From NCBI RefSeq assembly GCF_037975245.1, contig NC_092561.1, positions 4,392,001-4,456,000 of the forward strand: a stretch of DNA of 64,000 nt. Direction: 5' to 3'. The notes beneath the pieces are model-generated. The model had not been told where the DNA came from. It did no database searches and saw only the letters and a list, made by a program, of their open reading frames with translations. Positions 33,501 through 43,765 of the stretch are shown here, piece after piece. The translations under genes were made by a program, and so were the position numbers. Source of the DNA: Apostichopus japonicus (lineage: Eukaryota > Echinodermata > Holothuroidea > Aspidochirotida > Stichopodidae). Within the stretch, counting starts at the first letter, position 1; each line of letters begins with the position of its first letter.

Positions 33501-36500
33501 ATTCAATACGACAAATTCACTGCTTCAACTCAAAATTACCTCTTGATAAGGAAACAAAGGCAGTCTGTACTTGTGGAGGATTGAGGTCGCTCGTCGCCCA
33601 AAATCCAGATGCCGTAATCGGTAGATTAGTCAAGTCTTCTTCAGTCTCAGCAAGAACTAAAACACTAACGTTTAAGGCATTTGGATCCTTACTTTGCAAT
33701 GTTAATGTCCATATTCCTTCCTGTAAAAATATTAAAATAAAAGTGTGCTTATGTTATGCACTTCTTTTGAAACAAATGAAGAATATGCAATACTGTGAAT
33801 GACAAAAGGATAGGTGGGGAAAAAACGAAAATAAGGAAGCCATTGCGTCAGGTAAGTAATGGGCCTACTAGGTCCTAACTGGAGCAGATTGTATTCGTGA
33901 AATACTGTGTATGCAGAGTTTGCGGTGACGCATGGACTCTAGAGTGTGATTACCCAATGTACAGCTACACTGAGGCACTTCACCATGTACCTACTCTTAA
34001 TTGAGCTGGGTATTAAGACACATGGAGAGTATCTTCTTATGGGTCACCAATGCTTCCGATACAAAAAGAAATTATGGATGACCAAGGAATTTCCACATAA
34101 CGAATCGACACCCATGTCATTCATAATTTAACAACAACATGCTTATTTAAATATTATTTCAATTGAAATGACGGCAGGTAATATAATTATATGTTAGCAC
34201 ATGTTAATACCCAAGAAGATGCAATTCATAATGTTATATTTTTTTCCATTTGATGCATATTATGCAAATAAACAACGTTACACGACCACGAATACTTAAG
34301 GCATTCATACTTTAATAATAACATCTTGTTAAGGCCGACATGCTGTTTCAAATTATTTCAATTGAAATATACACCAAAGAAACTTGACAAAACATTATAA
34401 AATAACACAAGATAGCCAAGTATCACCATGTACCGATTCTTTCCTCTGTTGTCGTAAAAAGGAAGAATAATAGCATAAAGGAAACAAAGAAGCACTAAAT
34501 ACAAAATAATTCAACCCTTTATTTAGCTCAACTAGAATGTACACTAATTACAACGTAATATCACACGGTCACTTAGTCTTACCTCTTGACTATTGGTTTC
34601 TACAATAAACAAAGATGCACTGATTTCAAACCGGGATTGAGACCCACGACCAGACGATGATTCCAGACGTACTTCAAAGAGATCTTCACTACCTAATCCA
34701 AAACCAAGTTCTCTGACCACACCTACATAGATTGTTATACCTCCTCTTAACGTGTGGTCTCTCACAAAGGTTATTCTACGTAGTCCTTCAGCCATGGTGA
34801 AGTTCGCGATATATTCACTGACTAATTCTTCGGCACTGGCACCGACAAATCACAATAAATTATACTTCACATAAGATGAAAAATTTATCACGATAAAGAT
34901 CAAAGACTTTCACTATCTATATTTCAAAGTAAAAGTGTAATTCACATTTCGTACATATTGAAAGTCCAAAGGTGTTCTCATTTGCTAGTGGCTTTATTTA
35001 AATCTGCCAAATTGCTCTTGCACACCGCTTGCTAAGCCTCATCAGTACATTGGAATATCCATACCGAGCTTGATGTGATGTTCCAGCTAATTCTTGTAGC
35101 TTTATCAGTTAAACTGTGAAAGGTGTGTACCCGTTAATCAGTTACAACTAATGTGTGTTATAATTTCATAATATGTGTTACATTTTTGACCAGTTGATAC
35201 TGAGAAGGACTTACAAACAGAAAATACTAAACACGCAATCATATGCATAATGATTGACTGGACTAACCTGACTACTCTAAAAATTTTGCCAATAATTTCG
35301 TCTACAATTGAAACTGAACAACCCTTAATATCTACAACTTGAACCATCTTTACAAGTTACTAGTTAAACTTACTAGTTAAACATAAGGACAGTAGTTTAG
35401 ACTCCTAACCAGTCATTAAGTGAAACATCCTTTAAGTAATGAATTCGTCTGTTAGTAAAACACACTTCAACTTATTCTGATTAATGTTTGTCTCTTATTC
35501 ACTGTACAAACTGATCAAGCCATATACAGTGGGGGTTGTTAAAATGTTTACACAATGATTTTAGCAGCAGATTAGGTAGCTCCATTACTGTCATTGCCGA
35601 GAAATCAAATACTATCCATTGTCAAACCTTAAACTAATTACTAAAGAATTCCAGATGACACCAACGATTGTCAAAGGAAGTGTGGAGAAGACAGGCTTAC
35701 CTCTCAGATCAACTCCAAATTGACTGAATATATCAAAAAGGGCGGTGGATGATTCTTGGTGAAGAAATTGCCGACCGCCGGTACGAGTTGCTAAGGATTC
35801 TAAATTTTGATCAACTTCATTGCCAATAGCTATAGTATGGATTAGGACAGAGCCCGTCTGCAATAAGAAAGGGAAGATGTTTAATCCAAATAATTTGTCA
35901 CATCTTGTACAATGTTTGTTAGCTACTGTACGTACGCAATATGTCTGTGTAATTCATTTTTCACAGCAGCACCTTTGCACTTTACATATCACTATAGCGA
36001 GACCATTTATTACGTTGCGAAAACAATAATACGAATTCTTATACACTAAAAAATATGCCGGAACATACTAACTGACTTTCAAAAGTGATTAAACTGTTCA
36101 CTGTTGCATTATTAAAATACAACAACATAGCGACACAGCATCAACCTTACCGTGTTGATGATGTCTGAGATAAAAGGTTTCTTGTTTTCTTCTCCGTCAG
36201 TCAAGACAATCAGTCTTCCTCCAAGAGTGTTGATTTCACCCGTAGTGTTCAATACATCCAATCCTTTCTCGACACCTGTATAGCAGAGTAATCAATATTA
36301 TCAGATTCACAAATAACTGGGTCACAGACGATAAAGTGTTTCCTATTGGTAATTCACCACATACAACCTAATGATATTTGAAAGATTCTAGATTTCTCGA
36401 CATACAATGTCCAATAATTGATTAGCAAGTACGCTTTGTGGTCCAAGTTTCCTTCCATGTGGTTGTCGGTATTATACTAGGCCGATGCAACATGTGTACG

Positions 36501-39500
36501 GTGACACTATATGAGGCGTTTCCTGTTTCTTAATATCTTTTTTCGCTTAGTTCTTTCCGATCGTGTTTGACGTTAATCATAGGTAATCGTACACCCGGCG
36601 TGTGAAATGGGTTCGCATATGACAAACTAAGTATACCTGTTCATTGTTGTGGTGGTAATCAAACACCAAACTAATTATATAAAAAAAACACATATACTAT
36701 TAACTCTCACCTCCGCCAATGGTAGTCGCTCCTGTAGCCACGGTTGGCAGATTCATGAAGAGCGTAGTGCGTGTAATATCGTTGATGATAGTCAAGTTTC
36801 TTATTACCTTACCATTGTCGTTAAAGTTTACCAATCCGAGTTCTTCACCATCAACGAGAACTTCATTGATGAATATGTATATCGCCTGTAATGTATAGTC
36901 AAAACAATAGTGAGTATATTAGAACACTCAATGTATATGATACATTACAAACATGTGCAGGAAACAAATGGGAGAACAAGAATAGTTGTGGAGCCATTCA
37001 CGTGTAGAGAAAGTACCACTGATTTTTTACTTTCTTTTCTTCTGTCTTTTTGCTATATATTCTTTATTATTTCAATATGCTCAACGTTGACCTATCATGA
37101 TATTAGTTTGAGTTTAAGTTGTTCAGTCCTGATAAATTAACATTAGAATATTATACGATTATGTTAAATTCGGTGTTCTATGGTGCAGAGCTGTTTGTCA
37201 CGTGACACAATTAGGTTGGTGAAGACAGTAGTTGTTTCTTGGTTTTAGTTAAGAAAGTAGACATGGTATATTAAGCCTTGTATTAGATGTTATAATGTAT
37301 ATTACATTTCGCTAGTTAATGTAACAGTGTATTAGATAATAACCAGTTACAGATGTTTGAATGTGTCACATTACTCTTTTTAAGTGTGCTTTACTTTTAT
37401 TTGTCACTCCAGTATTGCGTTACATACCCATTGTATATCAAAATAACCTGCCTGTAAAACACTCACCTGTCTTAAGGGTAATAATCGTGCAAACATACTG
37501 GCCGAGTTATCTATAACAAGGACATATCTGGTTGGCCTCTGTCTTACTCTCACAAACTTCGTGGGCTGTATGTTGACTGTTCCCTGCGATGTTGCAAAGT
37601 CACTGTGTTCTTTCATAACCTGACAGAGAAAGATGCAGTTTAGATTATGATGTTCTGATACTGCAGACCACTCTGATGAATATATCATTGTCATAAACAA
37701 CTATATCAAATGAGCAAACGGAGATGTAAAAGCGTTGTTGTATAGTTTATATCTCTCTCCAGCAGATGAAATCAGCTGATGTTGGCCTTTTAGTTAGAAC
37801 AATATAACAGAGCAAACAGTAATATTTTCGTGTGCATCATAACGTGATCCCTTCAGCTACATCCCATTAATGCAAGAGAAATGGAAACATACCTGCCACA
37901 CACTCTTCATTTCGCAGTGCCTATTCTGTCGATTTGGTGCCTCTGCGTTATGGATAAGTCGCTCGTCGCCGTTTTCATCTTCATCTTCATCACAAAACTC
38001 AGAAATCTACACAAAAAATGGAACACAATTCCGATAAGCAATAGCTTTATGCTCAGAAAAGTCGACCACTGTCCAATTCTAAAACATGTTGTAATACTGA
38101 TAAACATGACGGTTATAATTAAAAGTGTTTACAGTAGAATATTCTCTTTTGAGAAATTAATTTAATCAGTGGTCCATACGTGTTGTGTAATGTTTAATGA
38201 ATTTAATGTAGATAAGAATGTGTAAACATGACATTGTGTAAGCTAAGATGAAATATTTCATTTTCTTTTGAAAACAGCACCAAACAATGGGTATGTAGAA
38301 TTATTGTAACAAAGCGACATATAACCAGAAAGGAAAACATGTTTTTGTGATACGTCGATAGGCAGAAAATTCGCCATTCATCGGATAAGGATTTCTTGTA
38401 TTAATGTTTCACTTACGTAGTCAAGAAATTGCTTGTACATCAAAGAAGCAATTTGAGGTGAATTTCGAGTATCATAAAAGCGACAGTTATCCTCCGGATA
38501 TCCGTCCGGTGGAACGATGCAAGCTTCGCCGTCTAAAGTAGCCAAAGTTCCTTGAAGCAAAAGTATACCAAAACTGTATTAGTTTTAAAAATAGGATACA
38601 TAACCTATTATGGGGCTATTTATAAATGATGTGCTCAAAACTGTGTGCGCTTGTTACTACCAAAGGTAATACCTACAAATCATTAGTGTGGCCTACTGCA
38701 GGTCAAACTGTTTTCTTCACCGGTACCTGCTCTGTGAGACAATTATATAGTATTGAATATGCACTGAACGGTCTGTGCTACAGGAATCGTACAATGAATT
38801 AAACTCTACACAGAAAAGATGTATTGCCTTGTTACTCAATGGTGGTGAGTTAATCTACAATAGATCCTAGGTTCATTCAACTTTTTCCATTTCATTTACT
38901 GTTACGTTTTACTGAATTTCGTAAACTAATGACATCTGGGTAATGTTTTCGTTTTATCACAGACCTAAAAAAAAAATCGGTGCATTAATTTACCGAACAT
39001 TGATACATGAACTTTTAGTGCTCACCAAGGTGATCATAACATCAGTACTGTCCCTCATCTTTGTGAACAAGTTCATATTGTTCAGTCTACTATAGTTTGA
39101 AGTTGAGATAATTTGATTGTTTGGGTCATCAAAGCACACACAGTATCCTTAAACCATTTCCTATATTTACCAACAAACGGTTAAACTCTACCAATCTTTC
39201 CACATGGTTACTTACATGGACGTATAAGTGGATGTTAAACATGGTATTGAAAGTTGTTTTCAATATTATTCTATCTACCGTTATTTGTTAAAGTGATTAT
39301 ATTAAGAGATACATTTTAAATCCACTTCGACTAAATATAAGTATACGGTCTAGGCATTTCCCTTAATACATCTGTCAATTTTAACAAATTACTTATGATC
39401 GACAAACATACAAGATAAAACCCGAACGATATAAATAACAGGCCTACCTTAGTTACAATACTGTTACAAGATCACGCAATATAGCCAGTGAACCAATCTA

Positions 39501-42500
39501 GTACTATATTTGATAATTGATATGTTATTTAATGACCACGTTAATATAAAAACCCACCTGTAATAGACTTTGTACATCTAACAGCTTCTATCTGACCCGA
39601 TGAGGAGTCGTAAAAGTGTTGTTCGCCCGGCTGAGGATATTCATCAAACACACCCCACCTGTAATGTGCCCATTCGTGTGCCAAGACCTGTGGAATAATT
39701 CGTACAAATATTCGTATTCCTATATATTATGGACTGAACAAAGAAATATTGTCTTCCGAACCATCCCTCCCACCCCCTATATAAGACTATATAAAACTAA
39801 GAGAGCAAAAAAAAAAAAAAAAAAACTCAAAAACGAAAATACCACTGGTTGATTGGGTAATTGTTGAATGGGTAATTGTCCACATCTAAATATTAAATTC
39901 TCCTTTTCATTAATCTCATTATTGTTAAAGCTATATATGCTACATAATAAATGTAAATATAAACAGAACACCAAGGTAACATACCTTATCGTATCCACCG
40001 TAAACGTTAGCTATGTCACCATTAGTCACAAACTCAGGTGTTAGATGGATGTAAAGTCCCTGAGATCCACAGAATGTAGGTTTGGCAGTGTAGGGTCGAT
40101 TTATATTAGGGAAGGAACTATCCTCTCCTGGATTATCAATCCTAACATCGCTACTTGCAAAACTTTCAGAAACTGCCGAAACATAGCTGGGATTATCTGA
40201 CCATGTAGATGGGATCAGTATTCGTACTTCTTTAAAGTAAGTCATATCTCTGAAAAGAAAAAAGAAAACAATGTTTGTACAGTGAGTCAGAAAAGTGTTT
40301 TATCACAGTAGGGATACTTCTGTTGTTTTCGTGCATATTTTAATAAAACAATAAAATAAATAAGACATCATATTTACATTTACTTACAGGAATCTACCAC
40401 AGTGATTCTTTGTCGGTATGGCAGATATGCTTTTAATGCTACAACTCTTTGTTTCTTTGGATAATACTTGTTATTACTTTTAAAACGGTAATTTATGTAG
40501 TTGCTAGTTCATGTAATAATTGTTAATTTGTTTATCATTGTATTGTTGGTGTAGATGGAAACTACTTAGAGCGGAAAAAAAGATAAAAACAACTCAAGAG
40601 AGAGTTGGTTGGCATAAACGGCTAATATAAAAAATGTTTTTTCGTTATAAAAGCTTTGCTTCACTAACTTTTCTTTTCGTAATATTGATATACAAAATGT
40701 GTTATGTGGTTTTATCTATATATACAACACTGCAATATACTAGACACACATGTTTGTATTTGCTCAAGAAGAGAAATACGGCAGTGCACAAATGAGTCAA
40801 ATCCAAGAATACGAAAAGTTACAAGAGACGGTATTGATTCACTAGTTATTGTCTCTGTGTGTCACTGCCGCCATACGCAATGTGTGTTAAAACTTACACC
40901 AAAGGTATACACAATATGACTGTGGGAATATGACTATATATAATGGGCAGTGAATGTATCGTTGTAGACAAGCCAACTCCCATGCAGAGTGGTGGATGGG
41001 AGTATTATTAGAGGTACTTTCACAATATTGTGAAAGTTGAAGATTTTCGATGAAGCATTTTTTAATATTTTCGCTTGACCAAAAGAAAATCAATCTTAAC
41101 TTCATTAACACTGATATTATTACCTATGTAGTGGGAAGCAGTGTGGTTGTTTCACGTATTTTTTTTTCATAGTGTGAACTTTATCAATGTAACATTAAGT
41201 ACATGTACTTTTACCAGGTTTTCTGTTAGAATTTTGTCATGTGAGAAGATTCACAGAAATTACCCATATATTGTGTCTAATAAAACCCATATATTAGCAA
41301 AGATGTGCAATGTTTTGCATATGTTTTACCCATTGCACTGTGAAACTGTTAAACATAATGATCAATTTATTCTACGGATAGCTGGGAACTATTGGTGAGA
41401 TGTGGACCCAAACAGACACACATGGACTTATCTATTTTTGTTATTAATTCTCATAAAAAGTACGCTACTAACAGATAACCACAATGCAAAAACGCATTGT
41501 GGTTTCGATGATGCAACATGAGCAGTTTTCTTCATGAATCTGACGTAATGCATAGTGAGGGTGTACATGTTTGCAAGGGTTTTCACGAATTGACCTCGGA
41601 TGACCCCAAATGACCTTTGACCTCCACTTAAAAATACTAGGCTTCTTTAAATCAATGTGGGACTTCTACACATTAAATAAGTATAGTTGGCCCAAGTGTC
41701 CAGTATTGATATATCGTAATTACAAGGTTTCACAATTTGACCCCTGGTGACCCCAAATGACCTTTGAACTCCCAAAAGTCAAAAGGCTGCTTGTACCTAA
41801 TGTGGTACTTCTACACACTAACTATGACGTTGGTTCGGCTCTTCCTTTCAGAGATATCGTGTTTACAAGGTTTTCACAATTTGACCCTTGGTGACCCTAA
41901 ATGACCTTTGAACTCCACAAAAAATAGGCTTATTGTAAAATATGAAATTGGTGTGACCTTTCTTTCTTGAGATATTTACAAGCTGGTCACAAACGCACAC
42001 CCACGCACACACACCCACACCCACAAACACGCCACCACGAATACAAAGGCTACGATTATCATCGAAACCATATAGATCCTTACAACTCTATAGCTACAAC
42101 ATTTGTACATGACATTGTTATACGTTGTCCTGCAACAATGACTCTCTCAATACAAGGCAAACTCAACTAGTGGTAATTATCAACAAAGCATAATGTATCT
42201 AGACGTTAGGAAAATAGGTTGATCAAGGAAGGAGGAAGTGCTGAAACAGTTTATGATTGAATGAACCGGGCTGTTTATACGTTATAGGGTGTTGCAGTAT
42301 ACACATTACCAGTGCCAGTTCAGAATTACTGTTAATGATTGAATTAAACGGGCTGTTTATATATTATAGGGTGTTTCAGTATACTCATTACCAGTGCCAG
42401 TTCAGAATTACTGTTAATAATTGAATGAACAGGCTTGTTAATACATAATAGGGTGTTTCAGTATATACATTACCAGGGCCATTTCAGAATTACTGTTAAT

Positions 42501-42943
42501 GGTTGAATGAATCGGGCTGTTTATACAATATAGGTTGTTGCAGTTTATACGTTACCAGTGCATTTTCAGACTTTGACGTTTCGTAAGACGCTAGCATCAT
42601 GTTATATTTGTCCACAACTTCACGTATTCCTTTAAAAAATGTATCATACTTTATTTTACTGATATATAGAAGTAAATACTTCGTACCTTGTAATAGTATG
42701 GAGATAGCTGGAGAAATCACCCATGATAGTTTCAATACGCTGGATGAGATTAGCATCCTCTGAGACTTGGGGGCTTATCGCCACCACGATCCCTTCGTAA
42801 CCACCTCCAGATATTCTTGCTTCTGTAATTGCTTTGTAACGTGGTTCTTGATATCCTTTATTTCCTTGTACATAGGGTATCAGCACTAACATAATGATAG
42901 CCGTACTTGTCATTAATGACAAAATTGATAAAAATCTTAACAT
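29787..42943 (-). CDS. CLCA-family protein (calcium-activated chloride channel regulator), 16 exons
   Basis: Complete minus-strand gene, about 1114 residues, longer than the roughly 900-940 of vertebrate members because of a long tail. Exons from the start: 42943-42687, 40249-39985, 39687-39558, 38550-38417, 38006-37893, 37619-37467, 36885-36711, 36275-36151, 35857-35701, 34842-34583, 33720-33540, 32933-32764, 32264-32090, 31648-31529, 31062-30880, 30534-29787. Domain order: signal peptide, CLCA N-terminal zinc protease (HEWAH, H178/E179/H182/D189), VWA with MIDAS (D337, S339, S341), beta-sandwich and fibronectin-III-like region, membrane helix, charged tail. Family members are self-cleaving metalloproteases that act on channels or mucins. 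Oddities: the exon 10 acceptor is TCG rather than AG, and the last exon changes frame before the membrane helix. Phases agree at the other junctions. Confidence 0.88.
30880..34842 (-). CDS. CLCA exons 10-15: beta-sandwich and Fn3-like region
   Basis: Exons 34842-34583, 33720-33540, 32933-32764, 32264-32090, 31648-31529 and 31062-30880. They include [19 protein letters not shown], matching the CLCA stretch with NGAGAD..KNDGVYS, and later VELTFTAPG and RSYDIRYS, as in the C-terminal Fn3-like domain. Exon 10 starts at a position where the intron ends TCG instead of AG, although frame and homology require coding from there. The rest use GT-AG. Confidence 0.82.
31741..31764. repeat. GACGT tandem ending in a CRE-like palindrome
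   Basis: Four GACGT units in a row end in TGACGTCA at 31755-31762, the full cAMP response element palindrome, in the CLCA intron between exons 13 and 14. It may be chance or a CREB/ATF-type enhancer site. Confidence 0.5.
35701..37619 (-). CDS. CLCA exons 6-9: VWA domain
   Basis: Exons 37619-37467, 36885-36711, 36275-36151 and 35857-35701. The domain begins [12 protein letters not shown] (the DxSxS part of the metal-ion-dependent adhesion site), continues with [14 protein letters not shown] carrying the MIDAS threonine region, then [11 protein letters not shown] (the Asp of the third MIDAS loop). It ends with [17 protein letters not shown] and the ATRTGGRQF stretch typical of CLCA. All metal-site positions look intact, so divalent cation binding is expected. 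Confidence 0.9.
37893..38550 (-). CDS. CLCA exons 4-5: cysteine-rich part of N-terminal domain
   Basis: Exon 4 (38550-38417) and exon 5 (38006-37893). Exon 5 encodes [11 protein letters not shown] and later [18 protein letters not shown], which aligns with the CLCA segment that vertebrates carry as EFC...EAPN.QN..C..RSTWE. The acidic insert between is longer than usual. The junctions are phase 1 at the start of exon 4 and phase 0 afterwards. Confidence 0.85.
39558..42943 (-). CDS. CLCA exons 1-3: signal peptide and metalloprotease core
   Basis: Exon 1 (42943-42687) starts with ATG and a hydrophobic leader of about 27 residues ([20 protein letters not shown]), then enters the CLCA N-terminal domain and ends in phase 2. 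Exon 2 (40249-39985) has [13 protein letters not shown] and [10 protein letters not shown], both hallmark CLCA stretches. Exon 3 (39687-39558) holds [15 protein letters not shown], matching the zinc-site motif HExxH with the third ligand Asp eleven residues after the first His, as in human CLCA1. The putative catalytic Glu (E179) is present, so self-cleavage and protease activity are possible. Confidence 0.9.
39807..39825. repeat. Poly-A run
   Basis: Nineteen consecutive A on the plus strand in a CLCA intron (between exons 2 and 3). No target duplication or retroposed gene was seen next to it. Confidence 0.8.
40250..41577. other. CLCA intron 1, distal part
   Basis: Intron sequence between exon 2 and the tandem repeats further upstream. 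It includes a perfect 22-base palindrome at 41016-41037 and otherwise no supported feature. Confidence 0.55.
41578..41930. repeat. About 145-bp tandem repeat rich in AGGTCA half-sites
   Basis: Three diverged copies begin near 41580, 41728 and 41871. Each has the block (t)tcacaatttgaccc...gacccyaaatgacctttgaactcc. The first copy contains tgacctttgacctcc (41611-41625), which on the minus strand is a perfect DR1 nuclear-receptor element (AGGTCA-A-AGGTCA), next to further TGACC half-sites. It lies in intron 1 of the CLCA gene. This type of block is probably a dispersed genomic repeat. Confidence 0.75.
42253..42575. repeat. 82-bp tandem repeat, about 4 copies
   Basis: Units start at 42253, 42335, 42417 and 42499, exactly 82 bases apart, each beginning at-attgaatgaa and containing a cagtatacattaccagtgcc-like core. 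The last is partial. It lies in CLCA intron 1, close to exon 1. Confidence 0.9.
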
Positions 42944-43009
42944 AGTTGTAGTTTATTATAATAACGGTAAAACCTTTAACAGGTAGTTGTCTAATAAAGC
43001 AGCTTGGCG

Positions 43010-43030
43010 TCAAACCGTGGATATAAGACT
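43010..43030 (-). promoter_or_regulatory. Possible TATA box of CLCA gene
   Basis: On the minus strand, CTTATATCC (complement of about 43020-43028) sits about 80 bases before the ATG at 42943. This distance would allow a short 5' UTR. It is a weak motif match and there is no transcript evidence. Confidence 0.3.
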
Positions 43031-43384
43031 CCTAACAATGTATGAAACTTACATTTGTGGCAGTAACTGAACTAATACTGGAAAATCAACAGAAGTTCCC
43101 ATACACTAAAAATCCTATGTTCCAATTTCTTGAACGTTAAACAAACGTCCATTCCGTCAAAAAAAGGTTTATGGTATATTGCATTGTTTTCAAGTGTGAT
43201 ATATAGGCAGTGGAGGCATTCACTGTCAATTTTTGATTCATTCATGAGTAGCTGGGCATTTGAAAACGCGCCCTTCAATACCACTTCCATAACAGTGTAG
43301 TACAGTACAAAACTTAAACAGCTCCAGTAATAAAAAAATACTCAACTGCGCTGTACAAAGACATTACAAGTAATCAACAAAAGC

Positions 43385-43765
43385 TCAGTTAAAATATACA
43401 GTCTTTAGGCTAGATTTAAATTTAGCTAGATCTGTGATACCACGAGTGTCTAAGGGAAGCGAGTTCCAAATATAGGGGCCGCAATATTCAAAGCGCCTTT
43501 TACCCATTTCAGTTTTACACCTAGTTTAGCAGCGTTGAGTGTTGTTACTTGTTATCGAGTAGGGGCAAAGCGAACAATGCATTTACTCAGGTGCACATGG
43601 GCGTTCCTGGACAAACAATTGTGGACCAATACAGATAGTCTTAAAAAGGATTCTATACTTGACTGACAGCCAGTGTAGAGAGTATAGAATAGATAGAGAA
43701 TCTGGATTATTTCCATAAGTAATACCAGTCACAGTTCTAGCTGCAGAGTTCTGAAGATGCTGCAA
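43385..43765 (-). pseudogene. LINE (CR1/L2/Jockey-like) 3' remnant
   Basis: Two pieces in different frames match the C-terminal end of non-LTR retrotransposon reverse transcriptases. One is LQNSAARTVTG followed by LHWLSVKYRI (43765 to about 43660). The other is RRFEYCGPYIWNSLPLDTR to a TGA at 43387-43385, corresponding to the usual GERSF.YAGPRLWNSLP end. The frame is broken between them and the 5' part is missing, as expected of an old 5'-truncated copy. It is 0.4 kb upstream of the CLCA start. The clade is not resolved. Confidence 0.78.
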
